64,000 bases of DNA from Lachnospiraceae bacterium (GCA_017561985.1 JAFZAZ010000034.1:1-64000); one strand, 5' to 3'. Shown: positions 21,581 to 31,799, counted from the first letter of the stretch. Notes: generated by a model from the sequence alone, not told the origin. Translations and numbers: made by a program.

Positions 21581-21609
21581 ATTCTAACACATTTTCCGTA
21601 AGATGACAA
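21581..21609 (-). promoter_or_regulatory. rnpB promoter
   Basis: TTGTCA (21604-21609), a 17-bp spacer and TAGAAT (21581-21586) on the minus strand. Initiation about 7 nt downstream coincides with the 5' end of the RNA. The spacer contains one copy of the recurrent GGAAAATG motif. Confidence 0.85.
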
Positions 21610-21617
21610 TACCCACG

Positions 21618-22109
21618 TCACACAAAGCAGACGAGCACAGCGGCAAATATCACGCAGAGTGCGCCGGGAATCGCGAACGCTGTCTTCTTCCTTCCCTTAA
21701 CTCGAAGCACAACCGCCGCGGCGATGACGACGCCGGCCAGCACCGGTCCTAAGATCTTCACGGCATCCACGGTCTTCGGGTCCCCGTGTACATCCAGACC
21801 GGTGACGCCCGGAAACCATTGTCCGAACAAAGCCCCCGCGAGAAATGTAAATGCGCACAAAAACACAAACCCGACGGTGTTGCGGATCCGATCCATATTC
21901 TTGAGCCGGACTTCGGTCGCATAATTCGATTGTTCCATCGCCAGTCTGCAGCAGCCGACCACGACATAGGCGAGGAAAATGATAAAAACGGCGATCAAAA
22001 TCATCCGGACGAACGGTGTCGGCCCCGGAAGCTTGCCGAGCCAGTATTTTGCGGTGAAATACTTTTCATCCGGAAAACCCATATCGGCAAAAACGATACA
22101 TTGTAACAT
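21618..22109 (-). CDS. membrane protein of unknown function (163 aa)
   Basis: The product has hydrophobic segments at about residues 34-56, 75-97, 115-133 and 140-163, with a short positively charged loop (EVRLKNMDRIRN). I recognise no family. The start at 22109 is fixed by GGAGGT 5 nt upstream. Its N-terminus contains FADMGFP, echoing YADMGNP in the neighbouring membrane protein, which hints at an ancient duplication. It is the last of five co-directional membrane protein genes. Confidence 0.75.
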   Translation of the reverse strand: MLQCIVFADMGFPDEKYFTAKYWLGKLPGPTPFVRMILIAVFIIFLAYVVVGCCRLAMEQSNYATEVRLKNMDRIRNTVGFVFLCAFTFLAGALFGQWFPGVTGLDVHGDPKTVDAVKILGPVLAGVVIAAAVVLRVKGRKKTAFAIPGALCVIFAAVLVCFV

Positions 22110-22129
22110 GTGCACCTCCGAGTCAGAAA

Positions 22130-22681
22130 CTACAGTCGTGTCAAAAGGAGCAGCATTCCCGCAAGAATGATCGCACAATGAACTATGCGCTGGATCTTAA
22201 CCTGCTTTTCCGCCTTCTCACGGTTTCCCTCGCGGTATGTGTAATCGGCCACGATCGCAAACATATAACCGACGATCAAAACCACAACGCCGAAAACCTG
22301 TGTGTATTTCGATAACGCGGACGATGTATTGCAGAACCAGAATGAGGCGCCTGCGCACAAAAACGCTTTGAGGCCGAAGAGCGTGCATTTCCATTTCTCA
22401 CGCTCGTATTTCTCGAACAGTTTTTTACGTTTCCACGACGTCTCCTGCCCCTCGTCCGAATCTCCGACTTTCCGCGGATAATAGTTGTCCAGTTGTATAA
22501 AGGACGACATCCAGGCAATTCCGTATATAGCCGTGAGAGTCACAGGAAAATATTTGATCATCGAATCCAAAGGTGCTATGGGATTTCCCATGTCCGCATA
22601 TGCAACGCCGGTCAGCACCGCCGTCACAACGAGTGCAAACACTGTGAGTATTCCGATCTTGTTTCTTCGATTCATAACCAT
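22130..22681 (-). CDS. membrane protein of unknown function (183 aa)
   Basis: A hydrophobic N-terminus (about residues 10-30, ending GVAYADMGNP, possibly a signal peptide or first helix) is followed by a membrane segment, a charged linker rich in Lys/Glu, two more membrane segments, another charged loop and a last hydrophobic tail. No family recognised. Two in-frame ATGs (22681 and 22675) are possible; AGGGGG lies 5 nt before the first. It lies 20 bp upstream of the next gene and 47 bp after the previous one. Confidence 0.75.
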   Translation of the reverse strand: MVMNRRNKIGILTVFALVVTAVLTGVAYADMGNPIAPLDSMIKYFPVTLTAIYGIAWMSSFIQLDNYYPRKVGDSDEGQETSWKRKKLFEKYEREKWKCTLFGLKAFLCAGASFWFCNTSSALSKYTQVFGVVVLIVGYMFAIVADYTYREGNREKAEKQVKIQRIVHCAIILAGMLLLLTRL

Positions 22682-22728
22682 ACCTACCCCCTGATACATT
22701 TTCCGTATTGCTGTCAGCCCCCCGACTT

Positions 22729-23091
22729 TTACAGCAGACACAGAATATCCAAAACCACACCGAGTCCGAACGAAAACACGTTGAGCACGAGCGCAAGCTT
22801 GAACGGTTTCGTCTCGCATGCGGTGAGCCAACGACGGTACATCTTCGTCTCCGTCCACACCACAAGCACTTCAAGCACGATCAGCACGGCGTATTTTGCG
22901 ATCATGCTGCCCGAAAGCTCCTGAACAAAAAATGAGATCGTCACGACGACCGGGTTCGTGATGCAGTTGACTCGAACGACGATGTCCGTGTCCTCCGGCT
23001 CCCAGACACCGAGAAACAGGGAAACGGTCACCTCGACCACGATTGTCAGGATCAGGGAAATAATGAGAGACATTGCGAGAGCTTCAAGCAT
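22729..23091 (-). CDS. membrane protein of unknown function (120 aa)
   Basis: Four hydrophobic segments fill nearly the whole 120 residues. The sequence VNCITNPVVV follows an acidic loop (EPEDTDIVVR). AGGAGA precedes the ATG, and the first 8 nt overlap the end of the MFS transporter gene, so the two are probably co-translated. I do not recognise the family. Confidence 0.75.
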   Translation of the reverse strand: MLEALAMSLIISLILTIVVEVTVSLFLGVWEPEDTDIVVRVNCITNPVVVTISFFVQELSGSMIAKYAVLIVLEVLVVWTETKMYRRWLTACETKPFKLALVLNVFSFGLGVVLDILCLL

Positions 23092-24187
23092 CCGTACTCT
23101 CCTGTTCCGCCTGCTCGTAACAGCGCAGGCCGTACCACACGGCTGCCGCGGACAGCACCGTGACCGTGATCACCACCGGGCGGAGAAACAGCCATTTTCC
23201 GAAGCCGAAGAACACCGGCAACGCACCGAAGAACAATGCCGCCGTAGTCATTCCGAACGCCATGCCGCGCTGCGTCTCATACCGGTTAGCAAGCGCTGTG
23301 AGCGTGACCGGCATCGACATGTTGAACAAAAGAAGCGCCGCGATCCCGCATATCATATTGTCGTAAGCGAATATGAATAAAACCGCGGAAAATAAAAGCG
23401 ATGCGACAGTCATCCTGCGCCATCCGAAGAGGTCTCCGAAGATGCCGCCAAGCATTTTCCCGATCACCACGGCGCCGACTGCGACAAGGCCGATCGCGAA
23501 GCTGTTCTTCCACGTAAAATTCATCACAAGCCCGAGTCCGCCGCGGATGCCGATTGTCACGAGCATGCACCACATGAACACGGTTTCTTTCCGGGAGAGG
23601 TCACGGACAACAACTTTCATGTTGCGAATCGCGTATTTGCCGTGAGTTTTTCGATATAAGCAGATTAATAATGCCGCCGAGAAGACAAGCGCGATGACCG
23701 CGATCTCCGTGATCCGGTCCTTCCCGCCGCTGCCGGCAAGCTTACTTCCGTTCGATCCGAGAAAAAGGCCCATCGCTCCCGTTGCCACGTATATTCCGGG
23801 GAACGTTGCCTTCCGGTTCGAGATGTTGAGTACGTCGATTCCGCCGCCCACATGGAACAGCGCATTGCCGATTCCGGCGACGATCGCGGCGAGAATCCCG
23901 ACAGGGCGAAGCGCATACGCGACCGCTATGATCACGCAGCCGTATGCCGATACCAGTGCATTTTTGTCGAGCACATCCGCGTAGATGCCGATTGGCAGCT
24001 GCATCGCAAACGCAAAGAAATCATAGAGAACAACGACCGCAAAAACCATGTTCGGCCGGTCCGCAAGCTGTTCCGAAAGCTGCATCACGACAAGCGCACC
24101 GCACGCAAAATCGACGATTGCATGGATGATGCTGTAGAGGCCGACAACACTCAGGTTTCGGATTCCGTTTTTCGCTGCTGCAGTCAT
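23084..24187 (-). CDS. major facilitator superfamily transporter
   Basis: A 367-residue permease with about ten to twelve hydrophobic helices in two halves. MQLPIGIYADVLDKNALVSAYG resembles the loop 2-3 signature of MFS proteins, and GDLFGWRRMTVASLL is its counterpart in the second half. The substrate cannot be deduced. The ribosome site is weak. It is followed by, and overlaps, a small membrane protein gene. Confidence 0.8.
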   Translation of the reverse strand: MTAAAKNGIRNLSVVGLYSIIHAIVDFACGALVVMQLSEQLADRPNMVFAVVVLYDFFAFAMQLPIGIYADVLDKNALVSAYGCVIIAVAYALRPVGILAAIVAGIGNALFHVGGGIDVLNISNRKATFPGIYVATGAMGLFLGSNGSKLAGSGGKDRITEIAVIALVFSAALLICLYRKTHGKYAIRNMKVVVRDLSRKETVFMWCMLVTIGIRGGLGLVMNFTWKNSFAIGLVAVGAVVIGKMLGGIFGDLFGWRRMTVASLLFSAVLFIFAYDNMICGIAALLLFNMSMPVTLTALANRYETQRGMAFGMTTAALFFGALPVFFGFGKWLFLRPVVITVTVLSAAAVWYGLRCYEQAEQESTDA

Positions 24188-24236
24188 ATCGCAGGTCTCT
24201 TCCCCCTTCGTCCGATCGTTCCGGACTGTCTTCTTC

Positions 24237-25019
24237 CTACCGCATGCTCACTAGATCATTCATCACCGCGATCATTGTCACCACAATGGAAAAAACAAAC
24301 GAAAAGCCAAGAAGCGTGAAGGAAAGCCTCTTCGCCCGCCGGATCCACGCGACGATCGACACGATGATAACGATGATCGCAGAAAGCTGGTAACACCAGA
24401 CGAATCGGTCAAAAGTAAGGATGTACGCGATTAGGATCAACACGGCGAGATACATCACCGTAAACGCCACGTTGTTCACCGACGTAAGCTTGCGCTTCCT
24501 CGCTTCGTCCGCGCTTTTCACAGACTTCTGCAGGCGGTAGCTTCCGAAGACAAAGAGCAGGACCAAAGCCGTCGCGATGACAAGAGGAAGTATTCCCTCG
24601 TCGTCATAGTACGATTCGGTCAGCGCAAATTGAAGGATGGAAAGAATGACGCCGCCCTCCAGAAGCCACCACGCAAGCTCCTGCTTCCGGAAAGCCATCA
24701 GCACAAGAGAAACAAACAAAAGAAGGACGGCCGGCACTGCGTATGTGCCGTATTCAAACTCCGTCATCTCAAAATACCCGAGCACCAGGGTCGCTACAAA
24801 GATCGAGAAGAACAAGAGCCGCGCCGAAATCTTGCGGCATCTCTCTGCCTCCGTCTCATCGCTTGTCCTGCCCGCGCGCAGCGCAAACGCACCGCTCGCC
24901 GCAAACGCAGCAATCATCACAAAAGCTGCTATCCACAGTATTGCCTCGAGCGCGGAAAATAAACCTCCGTACTCGTCGCCAACACTCACTTCGTCCAAAA
25001 GACTGATCAATCTCACCAT
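24237..25019 (-). CDS. polytopic membrane protein of unknown function
   Basis: About 260 residues with roughly eight hydrophobic helices separated by short charged loops (for example KSVKSADEARKRKLTS). No family recognised. The start is uncertain: the ATG at 25019 has only a weak GGTGA upstream, and GTG or TTG codons up to 25058 are in frame. It heads a run of five membrane protein genes on the same strand. Confidence 0.7.
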   Translation of the reverse strand: MVRLISLLDEVSVGDEYGGLFSALEAILWIAAFVMIAAFAASGAFALRAGRTSDETEAERCRKISARLLFFSIFVATLVLGYFEMTEFEYGTYAVPAVLLLFVSLVLMAFRKQELAWWLLEGGVILSILQFALTESYYDDEGILPLVIATALVLLFVFGSYRLQKSVKSADEARKRKLTSVNNVAFTVMYLAVLILIAYILTFDRFVWCYQLSAIIVIIVSIVAWIRRAKRLSFTLLGFSFVFSIVVTMIAVMNDLVSMR

Positions 25020-25144
25020 AACGTCACCATACACCTTCCATGGCAAAACAAAACTCAACGAAACTGTTTACAAAGCACACGCAGAACGCAAAGAGGACGC
25101 CGAGGCCTTCAAATTTGTGCGTGACTTTCCGTTACCCGACCACA

Positions 25145-26791
25145 TCAGACGCGGAACACACTGCCGCCTATGAACTCGCGCAAAATGGCATTGTGCGGGA
25201 CGCTCTCCGACGGCATCGCCAGGAAATACGAAAGCATCTTGAGAAGGCGATTGGCCTCGAGATACTCCGGAGAATTCTCAGGAACACCATACAGAAGCGG
25301 CTCGATGTATGTCTTCAGCACGGCAAGCTCATAGACTGCCGCCGAGTTGTACATCACATCCGCGGACTCCTGGTGCGGGAAGATGTGCATCTCCTCGCCG
25401 CGTCGCACCGAATACCACATTGCGATGGTCTCCGTCGCCGAGGAACCGCGGGTTCTCGCATCGCGCACGATACGGCGGATCAGGCGGACGTCCGTCGTCG
25501 GAATCCGGTTGTGGCGGTCGATGTTGATCTCCGTGAGCGCACTGATGTAGATGCGGAACTTGCTCTCCGCAGGAAGCGAGTACGACAGACGATCGTTCAG
25601 GCCGTGGATACCCTCGATCACGAGGATATCATCCGGTCCGAGCTGCAGATAATTGCCCTTGTACTCCGGCTTGCCCGTCTTGAAATTGAACTCGGGCATC
25701 TCGACTCTCTCGCCGTTCAGAAGCTGCGTCATCTGCTTGTTGAACAGCTCGATGTCAAGCGCTTCCAGGCATTCGAAGTCGTAGTTGCCGAACTCGTCGC
25801 GAGGGCAGAACTCCCTGTCGCGGTAATAGTTGTCCAGCGCGATCGGGTGCGGCTTGAAACCGATTGCCCGAAGCTGGATGGAAAGTCTGTGGGAAAATGA
25901 GGTCTTGCCTGAGGACGACGGTCCCGCGATCATGACGAACTTCTTGCCGCCCGCCTCGCGGATCATCTCGGCGATCTCCGCTACTCTCTTCTCGAACAAT
26001 GCCTCCTGCAGAAGGATCAGGTCCTCCGCACCGCCGTTTGCGATACAGTCGTTGAGGTCACCGGCGAGCTCGATGCCTACGGCGCCTGCCCAGGAGTTGG
26101 TCTTCCGAAGCGTGTCAAACAGCTTGTCGGAGCTCTTCGCCTCCGGCACCGTCGTTCCGTCTCCGTCCGGCATCAAAACCATGAGACCGCCCTCGTAAGG
26201 AACGATGTCCCAGGAAGTAAGGATACCCGTGGACGCCGGCATATATCCGTAGAAGTAATCGGTGTAGCCGCTCATGCAATAGACGTTGATCTTCGAGCTT
26301 CCGCGGTAGCGCAGAAGGCGAACCTTGTCGTCCATGCCGTTCTGGCGGAACAAACGAACCGCATTTGCCTTGTTCATGCTCTTCTTCTCGATCGCACGGT
26401 CCGCCGCGATGAACTCGCGCATTTTCTCCTTCACTTCGCGAAGGAACTCCTCCGTCACCGGATCTCCGTCCTTCTTACAAAAAATGCCGCTGCCGATCGA
26501 GTGTTCCACGGAGATCGCGTTGGTAACTTCCATTCCGTAGCACGCATTCACTGCAGCGAGCATCACAAACAACACGCCGCGCACATACGTACGACGCGCA
26601 TCCGTGTTTGAATAATCCAAAAATTCAATTGTGCTGTCCCAGTAACAATTTTTGAACATCTCCTGGAGCTTGCCGTTCACCTTCGCAAGGATCACGCGCT
26701 CGCGCCCGGTCGTGACAAATGCGTCCGCGATCTTCGAGAGCGAAGTTCCCTCCGCGATCTCTCTCGTCTCGTTACCGACAGTAATCTTCAT
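25145..26791 (-). CDS. uridine kinase-like nucleoside kinase with N-terminal TGS-type domain
   Basis: A 548-residue protein in two parts. The first 60 residues resemble a TGS domain and the following region resembles the second additional domain of threonyl-tRNA synthetases. The C-terminal half is a P-loop kinase: Walker A AGPSSSGKTSFSHRL, the DNYYRDRE segment that resembles the substrate loop of uridine kinases, and VIEGIHGLND. Such proteins are common in Clostridia and annotated as nucleoside kinases, but the substrate is not established. GAGGGGG precedes the ATG. It follows trmK by 25 bp. Confidence 0.85.
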   Translation of the reverse strand: MKITVGNETREIAEGTSLSKIADAFVTTGRERVILAKVNGKLQEMFKNCYWDSTIEFLDYSNTDARRTYVRGVLFVMLAAVNACYGMEVTNAISVEHSIGSGIFCKKDGDPVTEEFLREVKEKMREFIAADRAIEKKSMNKANAVRLFRQNGMDDKVRLLRYRGSSKINVYCMSGYTDYFYGYMPASTGILTSWDIVPYEGGLMVLMPDGDGTTVPEAKSSDKLFDTLRKTNSWAGAVGIELAGDLNDCIANGGAEDLILLQEALFEKRVAEIAEMIREAGGKKFVMIAGPSSSGKTSFSHRLSIQLRAIGFKPHPIALDNYYRDREFCPRDEFGNYDFECLEALDIELFNKQMTQLLNGERVEMPEFNFKTGKPEYKGNYLQLGPDDILVIEGIHGLNDRLSYSLPAESKFRIYISALTEINIDRHNRIPTTDVRLIRRIVRDARTRGSSATETIAMWYSVRRGEEMHIFPHQESADVMYNSAAVYELAVLKTYIEPLLYGVPENSPEYLEANRLLKMLSYFLAMPSESVPHNAILREFIGGSVFRV

Positions 26792-26816
26792 ACTTGTAAC
26801 CCCCTCTATATTCGTT

Positions 26817-27527
26817 TTATTGCGCTTCCGCCCCCGAAAGCTTCCGGATCACGCAGGTGAGCTCCGTTAACTCCTCCGTCGCGCTTGCGATCCTCGCCTC
26901 CGCAGACTCCGTTCCCGCCGATGCAAGCCGCTGCAGCATCGCCGCCTTCTTCTCACACTCCGCAGCGAGCATCGCCAGATACGTCACATCCCCCTTCTCC
27001 GGAAGAATGCGTCCGTACCGGTACTCCGTATCGCTGTACGGTTTCTCCTCGCCGGCACGTTCCGCCCGCATGCATACGTAATATTTTCCGTCCTCAAAGG
27101 TGCACTGCTCGTCGGTGATGGCGTAGCCCATATCATACACATATCTCCGCACCAGTTCCCAGTCGGACTGCGGCTGAAGCACCAGGCACTCCGCCGCTTC
27201 CGCAACTTCTTTCCCTTCGCGCAAAATGCGGTTTGTGAGCTCTCCGCCCATTCCCGCCATCACGATCACCTGCGCCTCGCCGGGAGTGATACCGGCGAGT
27301 CCGTCGCAGAGAACGGTCTTCGCGCGCTCCTGCATGTGAAAGAACCGTATGGTCTCCTCCGCCTTCGCAAGAGGTCCCTTGCGGACGTCGCAGGCGTATG
27401 CATATTTTGCGATCCCCTCGCGCAGCAGCCATACGCTCAGATACGCGTGATCGCAGCCGATATCCGCTACTGCCTCGCAGGGCTTAACCATGTCCGCAAC
27501 CATGCGGAGGCGCCCGGAAAGTCTCAT
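26817..27527 (-). CDS. trmK: tRNA (adenine(22)-N1)-methyltransferase
   Basis: A 236-residue class I SAM methyltransferase. It begins RLSGRLRMVADMVKPCEAVADIGCDHAYL, with the SAM loop DIGCDHAYL, and contains GMGGELTNRIL and LVLQPQSDWELVRRYVYDMGY, all typical of the TrmK family. The C-terminal coiled coil is present. It lies directly after rpoD, the same order as in many Firmicutes. Confidence 0.92.
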   Translation of the reverse strand: MRLSGRLRMVADMVKPCEAVADIGCDHAYLSVWLLREGIAKYAYACDVRKGPLAKAEETIRFFHMQERAKTVLCDGLAGITPGEAQVIVMAGMGGELTNRILREGKEVAEAAECLVLQPQSDWELVRRYVYDMGYAITDEQCTFEDGKYYVCMRAERAGEEKPYSDTEYRYGRILPEKGDVTYLAMLAAECEKKAAMLQRLASAGTESAEARIASATEELTELTCVIRKLSGAEAQ

Positions 27528-27567
27528 TTTGCGACTCCTTTACTCTGTCCTGCGGCCGTCAAAACGA

Positions 27568-28878
27568 TCAATCGTTGAGATAGTCGCGAAGTTTCTTGCT
27601 TCGGTTCGGATGATGCAGCTTACGGATTGCTTTTGCCTCGATCTGGCGGATACGCTCACGCGTGACGTCGAAGTCCTTGCCGACATCCTCGAGCGTCTTC
27701 GGCGGCTGTCCATCAAGACCGTAGCGCATGATCAGTACCTTGCGTTCGCGCTCCGTGAGCGTCTGCATAACTTCCATGAGCTGCTCGTGGAGGAACGAAC
27801 TTGTCGCAGCCTCCTCAGGCTGAAGCGTCTTCTCGTCCACAATGAAATCGCCGAGATGGCTGTCTTCCTCCTCGCCGATCGGTGTCTCCATCGACACCGG
27901 ATCCTGCGCTATTTTCCGAATCTCCTCGACGCGGCGCGCGGACATCTTCATTCGTGCTGCGATCTCGTCGATGCTGGGCTCCCTGCCGAGCTCCTGAAGA
28001 AGCTGGCGCTCCGTGCGGTTGACGCGGTTGATCGTCTCAACCATGTGAACCGGGATGCGGATGGTTCTCGCCTGATCCGCGATCGCTCGCGTGATCGATT
28101 GGCGGATCCACCACGTCGCATACGTGGAGAACTTGTAGCCCTTGTGATAGTCAAATTTTTCAACGGCCTTGAGAAGGCCGAGGTTTCCTTCCTGGATCAG
28201 ATCCTGCAGGTGCATACCGCGGCCGATGTATTTCTTTGCGATGCTCACGACGAGTCGCAGATTGGCCTCCGCAAGACGCTTGCGCGCGCGGGTGTCGCCC
28301 TGTTCCATGCGCTCCGCGAGGCTCATCTCCTCCTCGGCGGTCAGAAGCGGAATGCTTCCGATCTCCTTGAGGTACATGCGCACCGAGTCCTCCGTGGTCA
28401 GCTCGTCGCCGTTGCCCTTATCGATGTCCGTATCCTCCGAGAGCGCATCCGCATCGTCGTTGACGATCGTCACGCCCTTGCCGGAGCAATACTCATAGAT
28501 GTCGGCGAGCGTCTCGGGGTTCGCGGCATTGTCCTTCACAGCGTCCTCGATCTCCTGCCAGTCGAGCTCTCCGCCGCGCTCAAGCGCACCTGCGATCAAC
28601 TCGTCAAGCTTCGGCTGCACACGCTCAAAACGCTCTCTGCGTTTGCGGGGCGCATCCTCCTCCGGAGCGTCCGCAAGCAGGAGCTCGTCGCCATCGCCGA
28701 TCTCCGCACCAATGTCAATACCATCCGCAAAATCCGGCTCCGTATCGTCGGCGCCCGGAAAATCATCAAATCCGTCGCTCTCGGAATACTCATCCGAGAG
28801 AACGTCATTGAGTTCGGCGTCGCTGCCCATTCGCTCTTCCGCTTCCATCATCTCATCCGACAATCTCATCTTTGCCAT
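27568..28878 (-). CDS. rpoD: RNA polymerase primary sigma factor
   Basis: A 436-residue sigma-70. An acidic N-terminal region (1.1, about residues 1-150) precedes region 1.2 ([17 protein letters not shown]), region 2 ([19 protein letters not shown] and [13 protein letters not shown]), region 3 and region 4 with [18 protein letters not shown]. It recognises the TTGACA/TATAAT-type promoters found throughout this window. The classical dnaG-rpoD linkage is kept. Confidence 0.97.
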   Translation of the reverse strand: MAKMRLSDEMMEAEERMGSDAELNDVLSDEYSESDGFDDFPGADDTEPDFADGIDIGAEIGDGDELLLADAPEEDAPRKRRERFERVQPKLDELIAGALERGGELDWQEIEDAVKDNAANPETLADIYEYCSGKGVTIVNDDADALSEDTDIDKGNGDELTTEDSVRMYLKEIGSIPLLTAEEEMSLAERMEQGDTRARKRLAEANLRLVVSIAKKYIGRGMHLQDLIQEGNLGLLKAVEKFDYHKGYKFSTYATWWIRQSITRAIADQARTIRIPVHMVETINRVNRTERQLLQELGREPSIDEIAARMKMSARRVEEIRKIAQDPVSMETPIGEEEDSHLGDFIVDEKTLQPEEAATSSFLHEQLMEVMQTLTERERKVLIMRYGLDGQPPKTLEDVGKDFDVTRERIRQIEAKAIRKLHHPNRSKKLRDYLND

Positions 28879-28907
28879 GGTAAACCCCTTTCCCGTTTCC
28901 GGTTAAA

Positions 28908-30752
28908 TCAATACCTCTCCCGCATCAGCTTTATCTTCCAGTTCTTGACTTCGGCCGCCTTGCGGACCGCGTCCATAACCGCTCTGCTGTCTCCGGCACG
29001 CTCCGCGCGCTCGCGCTCGTCCCGGTAATACTGCGTCATGATCTTTACGACCGTGTCCGCGACCGCCCTGCGGATCTGCTCCGTCTCGATGCGGTCCGCC
29101 TCCGTCGCTGCGAGCATCTCGGCCACGAGTCTCTGTTCCTCGACAGTCTCGTAACGCGAGCTGAGCTCCGCCGCGTCGATCACGCGATCCGGCGGTGCCT
29201 CGTAGCACCTCGCCATCACTTCGCGGTAAACCTTCCCCGTAAGATTGTCCGGCTTCACATACTGCCGCACCGTTGCGCGTGCCGCGGGGTGCGCTGCCAG
29301 TATCGAAAGCAGAACATTTTGAGCCTGCAATATGCCTTCCTCGGCCGGTTTGGATGCCCCGGTTACGGTGACAACCTCTCCGTCGCCGTTGACGCGCTCC
29401 TTCGGAGGCGCCGGCGGTGCCTCGGGCTTCGGCGTCGACCTCGCATTCTGGATCGCCGCATTCAAGTCGGCGCGGAAATCATCAAGGTTGATGTCGTACT
29501 CCCTGCAGAACGCCTTGCTGTACTCGCTCCGCTCCACGCGGTCTTTGAAGCGCAGCATCCAATGCGCGATCTCCTTGCTGAAGCGGCTCTTCTTCGAAGG
29601 ATCCTCCATCCAGTTTTTGTACCGCGGATCGAGGTCTTCCTTCCGATAACGGTCCGCGATGTAACGGATTTCAAACTCGAAGCTTGCGGACGCCTTCTCA
29701 ATGCGCTTCTCGTACTCCGCCGCGCCGAGGTCCCGCAAGAACTCGTCGGGGTCCTTGTAAGGCCGCATATCCACGATCCGCGCGTGTACGCCGACCTCGT
29801 AGAGCATCGGTATCGCACGGTTGATGGCCTTCTGTCCCGCCTCGTCCGAGTCGTACGTGAGCACGACCTCGGTCCGGTACCGGGAGATCAGTTTGGCCTG
29901 CTGTTCCGTGAGTGCGGTTCCCAGCGTTGCGATCGCACAGTCAAACCCGGCCTGCACGAGCGCGATGACGTCCATATACCCTTCGCAGAGGATGAAATAC
30001 GGTCTTCGGCTGCGCCGCGCCGTATTCAGGTTGTAAAGATTCCGGCTTTTGTCGAAGATCAGCGATTCCGGCGAGTTCAGATATTTGGGCTTCGCGTCCC
30101 CCATGACGCGCCCGCCGAATGCGATCACCTTGCCGTTCTGGTCAAAGATCGGGAACATTACCCGGTTGAAAAACTTGTCGCCCACGCCCCCGTTTTCACG
30201 GAAGGTGAACAACCCGCTCTCCGCGAGGAAAGGATCGTCGTAACGGTCCTTCACCGCGCTGTAGAGCGTTCCGTCGCTGAAGCCGAGCCCGAAATCGCGC
30301 ATCGTCTTCGCCTGAAGCGCACGTCCCGCAAGATACTCGAGTCCGTGTCTTCCCTCGTCGGAGCGAAGTTTGCGGAAATAGTATTCCGCAGCCTCCTTGT
30401 AGAGCGCCATCATGCGCTCCTTCTTGGACCGGTTCACACGCGCGGCCTCGGAGTCGTCCCTCTCGGGAAGCTTGTAGCCGACGCGGTCCGCAAGGATGCG
30501 CAGCGCCTCGGGAAATGAGACGTTCTCGTACTCCATCACGAACGTGAACACGTTGCCGCCCTTGTGGCAGCCGAAGCAATGGAAAATCTGTCTTGCAGGA
30601 TTGACATTGAACGACGGCGTCTTCTCGTTGTGGAACGGGCACAGACCGACAAAGTTCGATGAACTTTTGTGCAGCGTGATATAGGAACCGATCACCGACA
30701 CAATGTCGTTTCGGCTCCGCACCTCATCCACAATGGAATCCGGATAATACAT
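28908..30752 (-). CDS. dnaG: DNA primase
   Basis: A 614-residue primase. The N-terminal zinc finger is CPFHNEKTPSF with CFGCH about 17 residues on, the TOPRIM core contains FILCEGYMDVIAL and TYDSDEAGQKA, and a helicase-binding C-terminal region follows a Pro-rich linker. I chose the ATG at 30752, 9 nt after GGGGAG; it lies 2 nt after the dgt stop. It makes RNA primers at the replication fork. Confidence 0.96.
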   Translation of the reverse strand: MYYPDSIVDEVRSRNDIVSVIGSYITLHKSSSNFVGLCPFHNEKTPSFNVNPARQIFHCFGCHKGGNVFTFVMEYENVSFPEALRILADRVGYKLPERDDSEAARVNRSKKERMMALYKEAAEYYFRKLRSDEGRHGLEYLAGRALQAKTMRDFGLGFSDGTLYSAVKDRYDDPFLAESGLFTFRENGGVGDKFFNRVMFPIFDQNGKVIAFGGRVMGDAKPKYLNSPESLIFDKSRNLYNLNTARRSRRPYFILCEGYMDVIALVQAGFDCAIATLGTALTEQQAKLISRYRTEVVLTYDSDEAGQKAINRAIPMLYEVGVHARIVDMRPYKDPDEFLRDLGAAEYEKRIEKASASFEFEIRYIADRYRKEDLDPRYKNWMEDPSKKSRFSKEIAHWMLRFKDRVERSEYSKAFCREYDINLDDFRADLNAAIQNARSTPKPEAPPAPPKERVNGDGEVVTVTGASKPAEEGILQAQNVLLSILAAHPAARATVRQYVKPDNLTGKVYREVMARCYEAPPDRVIDAAELSSRYETVEEQRLVAEMLAATEADRIETEQIRRAVADTVVKIMTQYYRDERERAERAGDSRAVMDAVRKAAEVKNWKIKLMRERY

Positions 30753-30754
30753 CG

Positions 30755-31768
30755 TCAATACACTCCCCAGGCCTTCGGTATCATAAGCTCCTCGTACGTC
30801 ATCACGGCAAATTTGTCCGTCATCCCCGCGACGTAGTCGGAAACCACCTGCTCCTTCTTCTCACCGGCGTCGATCATGCGCCGGAACTCCTCCGGCAGCG
30901 CCTCCGTATGGTCCGTGTAGTAACCGTACAGATGCTCCACCAGCCGCTCCGCCTTCGCCTCCTGGCCCTTGGCCACGGGGTTGGTGTACACGTTCTCAAA
31001 CATGTACCTGCGAAGCGCCTTAAAACCTTCTTCCATCTCAGCGGACATGAGGATTTCCTCACAGTCCTTGCTGTTCATCACGATGTCGTGCACAAGCGTG
31101 TTCAGACGCTCTTTCAGCGAGTGCCCCAGAAGGTCCGTCAGTTCCTTCGGAATGTCGCTCTCGCAAATGATGTGTCCGCGGATGGCATCGTCGATATCGT
31201 GGTTGACATATGCAAATTTGTCGGCAAATCTTACTACATCGCCCTCGAGCGTCATCGGCTTGCCGACCGTCTGGTGATTCAATATTCCGTCGAGCACTTC
31301 CCTCGTCAGATTGAGCCCGGCGCCGTCCTTCTCAAGCACCGATACAACGCGGACGCTCTGCTCGTTGTGTTTAAATCCGAGAGGACATACCCTCGCGAGT
31401 GCACGTTCGCCCGCATGGCCGAACGGCGTGTGTCCGAGGTCATGCCCCAGAGCGATCGCCTCCGTGAGGTCCTCGTTCAAAAGAAGCGCCTTCGAGATCG
31501 AGCGCGCGATCTGCGACACTTCCAGCGTGTGCGTCATGCGCGTGCGGTAATGGTCGCCCTCAGGAGTGAGAAAGACCTGCGTCTTGTCCTTGAGCCTTCG
31601 GAACGCCTTGCAATGAATGATTCTGTCGCGGTCGCGCTGATACACCGTGCGGATGTCGCACGGTTCCTCGTCGCGCAGTCGCCCGAGCGACTCGTCGGCA
31701 TGCGCGGCGCACGGCCGCAGCATCTGATGTTCTCGCTGTTCCAGCATGCTTCGGATATTGGACGGCAT
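30755..31768 (-). CDS. dgt: deoxyguanosinetriphosphate triphosphohydrolase-like HD protein
   Basis: A 337-residue HD-domain hydrolase. The metal ligands are seen in THTLEVSQIARSI and LGHDLGHTPFGHAGE, with HNEQSVRVV downstream, as in the dGTPase family that cuts dNTPs to nucleoside and triphosphate. It is the first gene of the dgt-dnaG-rpoD-trmK operon, an order common in Clostridia. Substrate range is not readable. Confidence 0.93.
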   Translation of the reverse strand: MPSNIRSMLEQREHQMLRPCAAHADESLGRLRDEEPCDIRTVYQRDRDRIIHCKAFRRLKDKTQVFLTPEGDHYRTRMTHTLEVSQIARSISKALLLNEDLTEAIALGHDLGHTPFGHAGERALARVCPLGFKHNEQSVRVVSVLEKDGAGLNLTREVLDGILNHQTVGKPMTLEGDVVRFADKFAYVNHDIDDAIRGHIICESDIPKELTDLLGHSLKERLNTLVHDIVMNSKDCEEILMSAEMEEGFKALRRYMFENVYTNPVAKGQEAKAERLVEHLYGYYTDHTEALPEEFRRMIDAGEKKEQVVSDYVAGMTDKFAVMTYEELMIPKAWGVY

Positions 31769-31799
31769 GAAACACTCCCCCTTATACGCATGATGGCTT

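Noticed and set aside
21255..21587. Short plus-strand frames in the region 21255-21587
   Set aside because: They lie wholly within RNase P RNA, whose conserved elements are unmistakable on the minus strand.
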